From: CADEEN01 sp040384625
Lineage (GTDB): Bacteria; Pseudomonadota; Gammaproteobacteria; Burkholderiales; Burkholderiaceae_C
Direction of reading: 5' to 3'
NCBI GenBank assembly: GCA_040384625.1
Contig: JAZKIW010000029.1
Location: 1-24,178 of the forward strand
Length of the DNA stretch: 24,178 nucleotides
Part shown: piece by piece, positions 15,298 through 23,100 of the stretch
How positions within the stretch are numbered: the first letter of the stretch is position 1
Layout of the letters: each line of letters starts with the position of its first letter
Program-made: the position numbers and the translations under genes
The notes under the pieces: model-generated
Told to the model about the DNA's origin: nothing
What the model saw: the letters and a program-made list of their open reading frames with translations, nothing else
Databases searched by the model: none

Positions 15298-15777
15298 GTG
15301 CCAGTGAATCCGAACTGCCGGGCGCGCTCGCGGATGGTCCTTCACTTCTGGCAGATCACTGGGGGCGTCCTCGTCGGCCTCGTCATCGGCGGAGTAGCCG
15401 TTTATCAGATCGGTCACGACCGGATTGGTCAGATCATCGATGACCCGGCTGCGTCGTTCCGTCGGCTGACTACCGAGCAACCTCGGCCAGCGGCTCCCCT
15501 CAGCGAGAAGGAACAACTGCGTCAGGCCGACGAGCAGGCCAAGGCCAAGACATTGCGCGACCGGCAGGCTCAGCAGCTGCGGGCGGACCACCAGAAGGCA
15601 GGCGGGAGCGAGGCAGCGGAGGCAGCGGCGCGCAAGGAGCGTGCATGGGCCAAGTACTACAAGAAGCCCGCGAAGTGCGATGGCAACGCGAACAACGAGA
15701 CCATGACCGAATGCGCGAACGACTATATCCGCTCTAAGCGCCGGTTCGAGGAAGCGTATGCGGCGGGGAAGCCCTAG
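15298..15777 (+). CDS. Single-pass membrane protein with basic Gln/Ala-rich domain (159 aa)
   Basis: One transmembrane helix at about residues 17-37 (ITGGVLVGLVIGGVAVYQIG) is followed by a polar region. Residues 68-115 are rich in Glu, Gln, Arg and Ala (KEQLRQADEQAKAKTLRDRQ) and likely a coiled coil. The C-terminal 45 residues look folded: WAKYYKKPAKCDGNANN, then MTECANDYIRSKRRFEEAY, with two cysteines that may pair. The start is uncertain: GTG 15298, GTG 15304 or ATG 15334 all precede the helix. I used the first. Family not recognised. Probably stands alone. Confidence 0.65.
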   Translation: MPVNPNCRARSRMVLHFWQITGGVLVGLVIGGVAVYQIGHDRIGQIIDDPAASFRRLTTEQPRPAAPLSEKEQLRQADEQAKAKTLRDRQAQQLRADHQKAGGSEAAEAAARKERAWAKYYKKPAKCDGNANNETMTECANDYIRSKRRFEEAYAAGKP

Positions 15778-15939
15778 CAGAAGCGGGATCGTGCCCTGGG
15801 ACCCGCTCTACCGCTACGTCACTGATCGAGGTCTGCATGCGGTCCCAGGATGAGGCGAGGTGCTGGGCGGGGCCTGTGGGCCGACCGTGAGTCTCAGCGC
15901 AGTCAGTGCGACACTGGTGCTCATCCTCATGGAGGGCTC

Positions 15940-16617
15940 TTGGTCAAGAAGGTAGACAAACCACTTCCGGTATCGGGAAACAACCCCTGTCCCTTTCTTC
16001 GAGCGCTCGTATCGGAGGGGATGCTGTCCGACGAACGAGAGCCCCTCGATAAGGTGGCGGCAGTCATCGTCGCTACGACCAGTGCCGGAGATGGCAGCCC
16101 CGAGTTGCCAAGCGCGGCAATCGTCGGCATCGGGCTTGTGGCGAACGGACTGAGCCCTCTAGCCTGCTTGGAGAACAAGAAGCGAGGCCTGAGGCTCAAC
16201 GCCTTGCGCGGCGGGCCACTGGACAAGAAGGGCGTGGGCTCGGGGATTCTTGATTCTCGCGGCAATGTCGACGCGAAGGAGTTGGCTCGGCTTCGAGGAT
16301 TCGCGAAGAAGAAGGTCAGCAAGGACGGGTCGTCGGAGCCTGGTCTGGCGTTGCCAGAACTGCGCGCCTACATGGATGCCAATTTTGAGCGTGCCGCAGG
16401 TCGTAGGCGACTCATCGATCGGACGCTGATGATTGGTGAGTGGCCCGTGCTGCTGAAGGTGCTTGGAAAGGAAGGCACCACGGGCAGGTATCTGAGCCTG
16501 CGCGATGTTGAAGAGCTGTTCACCAAACGTCGCCTTCCCCAGCGAATTCGCGAGAGGCTGCAGTCGCAACCGATCAACGGACCTGCGCAGCCAACTCGGC
16601 GTACTCGTAGCTCGTGA
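15940..16617 (+). CDS. Conserved hypothetical protein with a peroxidase_2-like Pro-Cys-Pro motif (225 aa)
   Basis: I recognise the general sequence type as an uncharacterised proteobacterial family but cannot give a function. Near the N-terminus is NNPCPFLRALVSEGMLSD, which matches the pattern P-C-P-x-L-x-x-L-x-x-x-G-x-L of chloroperoxidase and unspecific peroxygenase enzymes, where the Cys is the proximal haem thiolate ligand. Later blocks are PSAAIVGIGLVANGLSPLAC, LRGGPLDKKGVGSGILD, RAAGRRRLIDRTLMIGEWPV and LLKVLGKEGTTGRYLSL. The known distal Glu/His-Asp motif of peroxygenases is not evident. I chose the TTG at 15940, which has GGAGGG just upstream; the first ATG is at 15850 and adds 30 residues unlike the rest. 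The last 15 codons overlap a VOC remnant on the opposite strand. Confidence 0.65.
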   Translation: MVKKVDKPLPVSGNNPCPFLRALVSEGMLSDEREPLDKVAAVIVATTSAGDGSPELPSAAIVGIGLVANGLSPLACLENKKRGLRLNALRGGPLDKKGVGSGILDSRGNVDAKELARLRGFAKKKVSKDGSSEPGLALPELRAYMDANFERAAGRRRLIDRTLMIGEWPVLLKVLGKEGTTGRYLSLRDVEELFTKRRLPQRIRERLQSQPINGPAQPTRRTRSS

Positions 16618-16660
16618 TCTTGTACGGATTTCCGTCTGGATCACTGAAGTAGAGGGACCA
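16574..16660 (-). pseudogene. C-terminal remnant of a VOC (glyoxalase-fold) protein
   Basis: On the minus strand the sequence reads WSLYFSDPDGNPYKITSYEY followed by AELAAQVR and a stop. Asp-Pro-Asp-Gly-Asn-Pro followed by an (I/L)T-x-Y-(E/D) strand is the hallmark last module of vicinal-oxygen-chelate proteins (glyoxalase/bleomycin-resistance type), where the Glu often binds metal; here it is Lys-Ile-Thr-Ser. No upstream VOC sequence or start is visible in any frame. It overlaps antisense the 3' end of the gene at 15940-16617, so that gene's last 15 codons are made of this debris. Confidence 0.6.
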
Positions 16661-16859
16661 CCTACGGCCTGACCGGCAGAGCGCCGTTCAGGCTCAAAGC
16701 CCACTTCTCCCACTGAATTGCACTGTCCCGTGTTGCCGCAGTCGCGTCAGAGGACAGCTGAGCCATGGTCGCTGCGACGATCTCTCGGATGACGATGCAG
16801 GAGGACGGCGTAGAGTCTGCGCACTTCTTGCGGGGGTAAGACTAAAAGCTGGTGGTGTC

Positions 16860-17141
16860 ATGTACACAAGGCTTGTCGAAGGCGTGGAGCCGCCAGACGG
16901 CAATCGAGAAGTCCTGGCGTTGGTCGCCCGCGTGGTTGGTCAGCACTCGGGGGAGGAGCGCTGCCCGAGGTTCGTCGCGCTTGTCGGCACCAACGGCAGG
17001 CTGTCCCGCCTGATCCGCACTGACTCTGAAGATGAGTTCGTGCACATCACTCTGGGCCTGATCGACCTGGGCTTCCGGAAGTGCGTCACCACGACAGTCA
17101 ACAGCCTTGCCTTCGATTCTGTGTACCGACTCCGGCTCTGA
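16860..17141 (+). CDS. Hypothetical protein (93 aa)
   Basis: No family recognised. The protein begins MYTRLVEGVEPPDGNREVLA and contains a helix (REVLALVARVVGQHSG), a strand-like FVALVGTNGRLSRLIR and a C-terminal FVHITLGLIDLGFRK. Codons are strongly GC at third position, supporting a real gene despite a weak ribosome binding site. No signal peptide or cysteine motif. The truncated cyclase frame begins three bases after its stop, so the two may once have formed an operon. Confidence 0.5.
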   Translation: MYTRLVEGVEPPDGNREVLALVARVVGQHSGEERCPRFVALVGTNGRLSRLIRTDSEDEFVHITLGLIDLGFRKCVTTTVNSLAFDSVYRLRL

Positions 17142-17144
17142 CCC

Positions 17145-17280
17145 ATGGGCCATCTACGCGCGCTACTCCTCACAGACGTAGTTGACATCACCAAGCTATC
17201 GCTGCGCGTCGGTGATGTAGAGATGGCCAGGCTGTGGGCGGCTCATGACCGTGCCGCGCGCGATCTTCTACCCGGAGTTT
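17145..17280 (+). pseudogene. 5' fragment of a class III adenylate/guanylate cyclase gene
   Basis: The frame opens with LRALLLTDVVDITKLSLRVG followed by VEMARLWAAHDRAARDLLP, which matches the first strand and helices of class III nucleotide cyclase catalytic domains (pattern LLLTD-(L/V)-VDST-(K/R)-L and HDR-x-ARDLL); the first Asp is a metal-binding residue. After about 45 residues similarity stops abruptly at 17280, where a 27-bp repeat also present in the DUF4242 gene begins, and the continuing frame becomes Arg/Ala-rich shadow of the minus-strand gene. The remaining catalytic domain (about 130 residues) is missing. It should be inactive. Confidence 0.65.
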
Positions 17281-17281
17281 G

Positions 17282-17308
17282 CGAGCACGCTCACTGCGGT
17301 GATGCGGC
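17282..17308. repeat. 27-bp repeat, copy 1 (at the cyclase fragment junction)
   Basis: CGAGCACGCTCACT, then G, then CGGTGATGCGGC, identical to 18022-18048 except one base. Here it overlaps the stop codon and last codons of the PA-domain PEP-CTERM gene on the minus strand. Read in the DUF4242 frame it would give RITAVSVL, close to the RITEVSVL of the intact DUF4242 protein. Confidence 0.8.
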
Positions 17309-17890
17309 TGAGCGCCGACGACGTGCAAGTCCAACTGCTCCAAGGGCAGCGGCGACCAATGCAAGGGAGCCAGGCTCGGGTACTGGCGCAGGAAGGTCCT
17401 CCTCAAAGACCTTCATGCGTAGAACGAGGACTCCGCTGAGTGCCTGACCATACAGGTTCACGCCCAAGTCATACGACAGGGCAAAGACGGGAATTGCAAA
17501 GGGGGCGCCGAGCAGTAACGTGCCACCGAACGCATCAGTGCCCACACCGCTATTGAAAATCAGCACACCCGTCGCACCGGCCCCGAGGGCAAGCTGCGCC
17601 TTCTGCAGAAATGAGCATGTGCCGCGCTGCATGAGGGCAATGCTGCCCGCCGTGAAAGAGGCGTAGTCAGTTGCCTCGCACCCGCTATCAGAAAGACCGT
17701 AGCTGGTCACCGGCCCAACAAGACTTACAGCGGCTGTGACGTCCCCGTAGCCCGTGTCCTCCATGGTTCTGAATTCGGTTTCCTGCGCGTACTGCTGTAC
17801 GGTGGGGATGATCTGCTCCAGTAGCGGCGCCGCGCTTGACATGGTTGTCGCGACCAAGACACCGGCGGCAACTGCGAATCGTCGAAGCAT
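17291..17890 (-). CDS. PA-domain protein with PEP-CTERM sorting signal (199 aa)
   Basis: An exported surface protein. A signal peptide (MLRRFAVAAGVLVATTMSSA) is followed by a protease-associated (PA) domain. This has the typical SGCEATDYASFTAGSIALMQ and RGTCSFLQKAQLALGAGATG blocks and the FAIPVFAL strand, where PA domains usually contribute to substrate or protein binding rather than catalysis. The C-terminus at residues 170-193 is a PEP-CTERM tag: VPEPGSLALVAAALGAVGLA then RRRR, recognised by an exosortase (EpsH/XrtA type). I chose the ATG at 17890 because it opens the signal peptide; an upstream ATG at 17980 adds 30 residues. The DUF4242 gene ends 18 bp before that ATG on the same strand, suggesting an operon. 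The last codons lie inside a 27-bp repeat. Confidence 0.85.
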   Translation of the reverse strand: MLRRFAVAAGVLVATTMSSAAPLLEQIIPTVQQYAQETEFRTMEDTGYGDVTAAVSLVGPVTSYGLSDSGCEATDYASFTAGSIALMQRGTCSFLQKAQLALGAGATGVLIFNSGVGTDAFGGTLLLGAPFAIPVFALSYDLGVNLYGQALSGVLVLRMKVFEEDLPAPVPEPGSLALVAAALGAVGLARRRRSAASPQ

Positions 17891-17998
17891 CTGAGTCTCT
17901 CGGCGATGTTTGGGCACTGCACTGGCCAGAGTTTTGACGGGAGGCTTGAGCAGGGTGGCCAGGACCTTGAGCGTATTCATGGCGTCGTGTCCTGGTGT

Positions 17999-18274
17999 TC
18001 AGGGTTGGTAGAAGTAGGGGTCGAGCACGCTCACTTCGGTGATGCGGCCTACCGGGAGGCTGTTTCGGTCGGCGACCTTGCGGATCGCCTCGGGTGCCGG
18101 CGCGTCGTAGATGCAGAAGGTGTTCTTGCGGTCCGGGCTCACGTAGGAGTGGACCCAGGTCACACCGTGCTCAGCGTTGGTGGCGACGACCCCGGCCAGG
18201 GCCTTGCGACCGTCGGCATTCATCGGGATCGACAGGCCGTCGGAGAAGGTGCGTTCGACAAGGTAGCGGGGCAT
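17999..18274 (-). CDS. DUF4242 family (SCO4226-like, nickel-binding type) protein (91 aa)
   Basis: A small ferredoxin-like-fold protein of the DUF4242 family; the Streptomyces homologue SCO4226 binds nickel, but function here is not established. The sequence shows PRYLVERTFSDGL, then GVTWVHSYVSPDRKNTFCIY and APAPEAIRKVADRNSLPVGR before RITEVSVLDPYFYQP. The VTWVHSYVS and CIYDAPAPEAI blocks are family hallmarks. The ATG at 18274 is well placed behind GAGGAG. It leads an apparent operon with the PA/PEP-CTERM gene. Relatives are sometimes found near or fused to nucleotide cyclases (recalled), which may explain the cyclase fragment just beyond. Confidence 0.85.
   Translation of the reverse strand: MPRYLVERTFSDGLSIPMNADGRKALAGVVATNAEHGVTWVHSYVSPDRKNTFCIYDAPAPEAIRKVADRNSLPVGRITEVSVLDPYFYQP
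18022..18048. repeat. 27-bp repeat, copy 2 (inside the DUF4242 gene)
   Basis: This copy encodes GRITEVSVL near the end of the intact DUF4242 protein. It matches 17282-17308 at 26 of 27 positions. Because this copy has coding sense in its own gene, it is probably the original. Confidence 0.8.
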
Positions 18275-18452
18275 GGTGGACTCCTCGGTGGTGGCGACGG
18301 CGGCTGACCGTCGATCGAGAGGTTCGCCGCAACGCGGCACCGGCGCCTCGGCGCTCTTGCCTAGATTGCGCCTGCCGCCTACCTAGATTTCGGGTCGAGC
18401 AAGGCCAGCGCTAGCCAAGAGCTCGTCGTGGCTAAGAGATCTCCCCCATATC

Positions 18453-18480
18453 CGGGGGTTGACTCCATCCCGGCCGAAGT
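18453..18480 (+). repeat. 28-bp dispersed repeat, copy 2
   Basis: Matches 51-78 with one mismatch. It lies 39 bases upstream of the PEP-CTERM gene at 18519. CCCCC just upstream can pair with its GGGGG, and its own CCGGG with CCCGG, so two mutually exclusive short hairpins are possible. TTGACT inside it could act as a -35 box, with TGAAAT 18 bases on as a poor -10. Confidence 0.75.
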
Positions 18481-18518
18481 TCTGAAATTGCGTGTCGCAG
18501 GCAATCCGGAGAAGGCAC

Positions 18519-19229
18519 ATGGCACTGATCGGCAAGCAGGCAACAGGCGCGCTGCTGTTGGCGGGCGTGGCGGCGATGAGCGCAAGCTTTTCTGCCAAAG
18601 GCGCGATAGTCACCCAGTACTTCAACGTCGGCACCTGGAGCGCCGCGGCAGGTGCGCCGCTGCTGACCCAGGACTTTTCCGGCTACGCGGTGAACACCCC
18701 GATGAGTGGCGTGCAGTTCCTGCCGGGGGTTTCGGCCACCAGCAACTTGCCGGACCTGCGTGTCTTCAGTAGCACACGCCTGGAACTGTTCGGCACCGGT
18801 GGCACGGCACGCGAAAGCGGGACGGCTTACTACCAGTTCGACTATGCGCTGCCCTACCTTGCGGCGGCATTCGACATCTCGAGCTTCGAGACTGACCCAG
18901 CCAACCCGAGTACGGCACAGGGACCGGGCACGATGACGGCGTTCTTCAGCGACGGCACGCAACAGGACTTCCTGATCAACGGGACCGCCGACCCCACGTT
19001 TCCGAGCATCTTTTTCGGCATCGTGTCCGACACGCCGATCACGCGCCTTCGCTGGGCCGAGGCGTTGGAGGGGGGCATCAACCCCGGCAATGAGGAAACT
19101 GGATTCGACAACTTCCGTGTCGGCGCGTTAGCGGTGCCGGAGCCGGCCTCGATGTCGCTGGTGGGGGGCGCGCTGGCTCTCCTGGCGCTGGGCCGCTCGC
19201 GTCGGCGAGAACGGGTCACCGGTGACTGA
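18519..19229 (+). CDS. PEP-CTERM domain protein (236 aa)
   Basis: A secreted, exosortase-sorted protein of unknown function. The N-terminal signal (MALIGKQATGALLLAGVAAM then SASFSAKGA) precedes a beta-rich body with LTQDFSGYAV, LPDLRVFSSTRLELFGTGG, YYQFDYALPYLAAAFDIS and FFGIVSDTPITRLRW. The pattern ending ETGFDNFRVG is the common terminal motif of beta-sandwich PEP-CTERM proteins and resembles carbohydrate- or lectin-like folds. The C-terminal tag at residues 206-236 is VPEPASMSLVGGALALLALG followed by RSRRRER. The ATG at 18519 follows GGAGAAGG; a GTG at 18492 is possible. No sigma54 motif was found upstream. Confidence 0.85.
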   Translation: MALIGKQATGALLLAGVAAMSASFSAKGAIVTQYFNVGTWSAAAGAPLLTQDFSGYAVNTPMSGVQFLPGVSATSNLPDLRVFSSTRLELFGTGGTARESGTAYYQFDYALPYLAAAFDISSFETDPANPSTAQGPGTMTAFFSDGTQQDFLINGTADPTFPSIFFGIVSDTPITRLRWAEALEGGINPGNEETGFDNFRVGALAVPEPASMSLVGGALALLALGRSRRRERVTGD

Positions 19230-19575
19230 TCCTGCTCGGCGGGGCACGACGACGTTGGCCCAGGTGAAGACGAGGTGTGAGCAGCTGGCACCGAAACTGG
19301 GCCTGGAGTGGCGACTTCCGTCAGACGAATCACGAGGGCGTGCTCGTGGATTGGATCCAGTTCTTGAATGACTGCGGATCGAACCGATCTCCACTGACAG
19401 CATCCAAGAGAGTCAACCGAGATGGGCCTCTATCGTCGGACGCTCGATCTGCCGGCGATGCCGGCGCTCAAGGATTGCCAATCCCTCGGTGCTCGCGCGG
19501 CTGGGTTCAAAGGAGCTGAGGGCGCGATGAATTGTGCGTTGGAGAGGCCTCTCCGACCAGGATCGCTAGACTCCG
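19230..19575. other. Gene-poor region with a possible coding scrap and inverted repeats
   Basis: A plus-strand frame ending at 19371 reads TTLAQVKTRCEQLAPKLGLE and WRLPSDESRGRARGLDP with good GC third positions. It has only TTG or GTG starts and about 40 codons, so it is probably a gene fragment. The region ends with a 14-bp perfect palindrome GGAGAGGCCTCTCC (19541-19554). The left arm of a 12-bp inverted repeat (CCGACCAGGATC, 19553-19564) overlaps it; the right arm is at 19635-19646 inside the next gene. Confidence 0.4.
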
Positions 19576-20037
19576 ATGACTATGTGGTCTCGCTCCAGTC
19601 TTTCGTCAAACCACTATGCGGTGGCTTGGCGATGGATCCTGGTCGGAACCTGTTCGAGCGTTGTCGCCGCGTGCCTGGCCGGGTCAGAGAATACGCCTCG
19701 GCCTGACGCAAGCGCTCTGACCCGCATCGACACGCTGATCGGCGCGGCGTTCTGCGACAACGATTCGCAATGCCGCGTCGCCGCAGTCGGTCACCGCAGT
19801 TGCGGTGGACCAGAGTCGTTCCGGGCCTGGTCCACCAGGTCCACGGACGCAGGCCTCCTCGAAGCCGCATTGCAAGACCACTCGAGTGAGCGCCGACGCG
19901 AGCAGGAGAAATCGGGCGAGATGTCGACCTGTCAGGTGCTGCCGGTACCCACTGCAGCCTGCCAAACCGGCGTCGCCAGCGCGGGCCTCGGGCGCTGCGT
20001 GTTGTCAGGAAATGCAGGCAGCCCCGGCATCCGCTGA
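19576..20037 (+). CDS. Putative lipoprotein with conserved cysteine-rich module (153 aa)
   Basis: The N-terminus has a basic region, a hydrophobic stretch (VAWRWILVGTCSSVVAAC) and a lipobox-like VAAC with Cys33, so the protein is probably lipid-anchored in the periplasm or outer membrane. The mature part resembles an uncharacterised proteobacterial family (from memory): IDTLIGAAFCDNDSQCRVAA, GHRSCGGPESFRAWST, then a Glu/Arg-rich helix and MSTCQVLPVPTAAC, with about six cysteines spaced as for disulfides. The ATG lacks a good ribosome binding site. It is convergent with the subtilase gene, with a strong hairpin between. Confidence 0.65.
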   Translation: MTMWSRSSLSSNHYAVAWRWILVGTCSSVVAACLAGSENTPRPDASALTRIDTLIGAAFCDNDSQCRVAAVGHRSCGGPESFRAWSTRSTDAGLLEAALQDHSSERRREQEKSGEMSTCQVLPVPTAACQTGVASAGLGRCVLSGNAGSPGIR

Positions 20038-20059
20038 TACGCATTGGAATCGAAGGTCA

Positions 20060-20093
20060 GGGCGCGCGGCGGCCATGAAGCCCCCGCGCGCCC
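20060..20093. terminator. GC-rich hairpin between convergent genes, candidate bidirectional terminator
   Basis: GGGCGCGCGG (20060-20069) and CCGCGCGCCC (20084-20093) form a perfect 10-bp stem with a 14-base loop, in the 65-bp gap between the lipoprotein and subtilase stop codons. There is no T-tract on either side, as is common in GC-rich genomes, so termination is likely but not certain. Confidence 0.65.
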
Positions 20094-20102
20094 GCACCAG
20101 AC

Positions 20103-23100
20103 TCATTCCAGGTTGAGCAACTTGATCCGCGCGACCGGCGCGTAGGTCGGCGCTGGGGCGGTCGCGGCCCAATTGTCAATGAAGACTTGCGTCACTCCGA
20201 TCGGAGTGGCCGACACCCCGTCGCGAAACTCCACGAGGCCGAGGTAACGCGCGCCTGCGGGCACGTTCCAGTTGAGGCCGATCGACGCGATGCCACCGGT
20301 CTTCACCGAAGTGGGCGCGAATGCCTTCAGCGTCCCCGGATTGGTCGGGCCCAGGATCCAGTACGACATCGTGAATGTCGCTCCGGGCCGAACGGGTCCG
20401 TAGCCGTCGATGCAGAAGCGATAGGTCCCGCCAACCACCGGGTTCGAAACGGATGCCATCTCGTTGGAGTCGACGTTGCCGCTACTGGCAACGGTGGTGT
20501 AGACGCCGCTCACCTGGCGTTGGATCACGAGGTCCAGATCGGCCGCAGAGCCACCTTCGGTCTCTTCATTGAAGAGCTGGGAACGCAGCACCTTGGTCCC
20601 GGCCGCAACGACGAAGCCGCCGGTGCACAGGCGCTGGTTCAAGCTGATGCCTGCAGAGACACGGGTGGCTGCCAGCAGGCCCAACGGCGACGTGGCCAAT
20701 GCGCCGTCGTAGCCGAAAGCGGTCGTGAAGATCTTGGTGCCGACGGCCCGGGTGTCGAACACGCCGCTCAGCCCGACGAATTGCGACGCCTTGGCCGACA
20801 GCGGGCTGCGCAGGGTAGCGACACCGCTTCCGGACCACGTTACGTTGCCAAACACCCACTGTTCGATTGGCGCGGTGGTGCGCGTCATGGTGACCGTATA
20901 CGACGCCGTCGCGCCGGGGGCGATGGTGAGCGTCGTCGGCGACACTGCCACCGTGTAGCCGGGCAAACTGCCGCTGGCGTTGTAAGTGACGGTACTGGTG
21001 CCTTTGTTCGTGAGCCTGCGCGTCAGCGACCCGATGCCCACCACGTTGGCATGCGTCAGCGATGCGACGTTCAGCGTGCGCCCATTGATCACGCCGTTGT
21101 TGTAGTTGACGTAATCGGCCACCGTCGTCTCGTACACCACCCTGGTGTCAAGCGCTGTGTTGGGGCTCAGATGGCCTGCGCCGAAGCCCCACGGCGACGG
21201 ATCTGCCGCGGCGTTCGCAAGTTTCACGTTGGGCTGAGCACTGGTCATCAGCGCCGACTTGATCGCAAAGGGCGACCAGGTCGGGTTGGCCTGCCTGAGC
21301 AACGCGGCGGCGCCGGCAACGTGGGGCGCCGCCATTGACGTGCCCGAAATCATGTTGGCGCCCGCGCCCGGCACCAACGTGCCGTCGATGATCTGCTGGC
21401 GCTGTGCAGGCGTGATCGACGTGTTGGTGTAAGCCGCGATGATGTCGGTGCCCGGCGCCGTGATGTCCGGCTTGAGCATGTTCGGATCTGCGGGGTTGGG
21501 GCCCCGCGATGACGAGTCGGACATCACCGGCGCAACGATACCTGCCACCTGGATACTCGGACTGAACGACGCCGACGCCGGTGTCGAGCCGTCACCCATG
21601 TAGGCCGTCAGCGCAGCGTAGTTGCTCACAGCCATGTGCACCGTCGGTAACTCCGCCGAGATGAGCGGCGTGGTATTGGCTGATGCGGGGGTGTTCAGGA
21701 TGATCACGCCCAAGGCGCCGGCGGCCTTGGCCGCCGCCACCTTGTTGACTAAAACATTGGTACCGCGTTCACACACCAAGATTTTCCCAGCCACCTTGGC
21801 CGGATCCAACAGCGCAGCAGAGCCGTCGGCCGTGCCGAAGCACAGTGCTTGGTTTGTCGTGGTGCCGGGGGTGAACCCGACATTGCGCGAGTACACGAGC
21901 GCCTTGCTCGTCAGGCCAGTGGTCTGGAACGACGCGCCGACACCGACGTAGCCGTTGCCCAGCGACACGGCCGCTTCGGTGAACCGGTCGTGCGTGGAAT
22001 TGCCGACCGTCATGACCCAGGGCGCCAAGTGGGCCGCAGTGGGTGCGTTGCCCGGGAACACATTGCTGTTTCCCGACGAAGCCGCGACGAACACGCCGGC
22101 GAAAGCGGCATTACCGAATGCGCTTTCTACGGCGTCGTTGAACGAGGTGGTGCTGCCACCCACCGAGAAGTTGATGATGTCGACACCGTCGTTCACGGCC
22201 GCTTCAGCGGCTGCGATGCTGTCGCCCTGGTAGCAGCTGCCCTGTTGGGGCACGCCTGCTGCGTTCTGTGGGACATAGCAGACCTTGTAGGCGGCAACTC
22301 GCGCGCGCGGGGCGATGCCCGATATGCTGAACGGCGAGCCGTTGATCAGAACCGGGCTGTTTTCATTGCCGCCCGAGGTGCTCAGCGTGTGTGTGCCATG
22401 GCCGTCGGCGTCACGTGGCGAATCGAGGTAGTCGCCTGTCCACAGCACGCGTGCGCCAATAGCGATTTGCGATTTCAGGATGGCGTTGAAGTACTTCGCG
22501 CCGATCAGTTTGTTGTTGCAGTTGGCTGGGCTGAAGGCCGTGGCGGCGCTACAACCGCCATTCCAGCGGCCTGGTGGCAGCGGGGCGTAGACCACGGTGC
22601 CGATGCTGCTGGGAATGCCGTTGGCGTCCACCTTGTCGGAGAAGGAGGGGTCCTCGGGCCACACACCGCCGTCGAGGTGACCGATGATGACGCCTTCGCC
22701 CTTGATGGGCCTGCCACTGGCGTCGGTGCGGTTCCACACGCCTTCGGGCACCCTTTTCAGCCCCAGGAAGGATGGGGTGTAGCTGGTGGCCATCGGCATG
22801 GGCGTGTCGACAGTAATTGACTTGACAGCGCTGTTGGTGACCAGTTTCGCGAACTCGGCATCGGTCAGCAACGCGGAGAAGCCGTTGATCAGCGTCTTGT
22901 AGCTGTAGGTCACCGCGGCCGAGGGCAGGGTGACGGTCACCGCAGCCTGCTTCTGATTCAAATAACTGATGTAGTTCTGCACGTCGCCCGACGTGATCGA
23001 CAGCTTGCTGCCCGGCGCAGGCTGGGTGGCGTTGTATCCCGTCACACCACCGGTGTATGTGGAGATCGGAGCATCCTTGAGCTGGACGATGTAGGGCTTG

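Noticed and set aside
697..16711. Shared 15-mer AAGCCCACTTCTCCC at 697-711 and 16697-16711
   Set aside because: A 15-base match is expected by chance about once in a few windows of this size, and the flanks do not align.
17999..18518. Possible sigma54 sites upstream of the DUF4242 and 18519 PEP-CTERM genes
   Set aside because: GG and GC pairs are present but spaced nine bases apart instead of ten, without the rest of the consensus.
20187..22820. Long plus-strand frames opposite the S8 protease
   Set aside because: They are antisense shadows; composition is Arg/His/Ala-rich and the minus strand has complete subtilase motifs.
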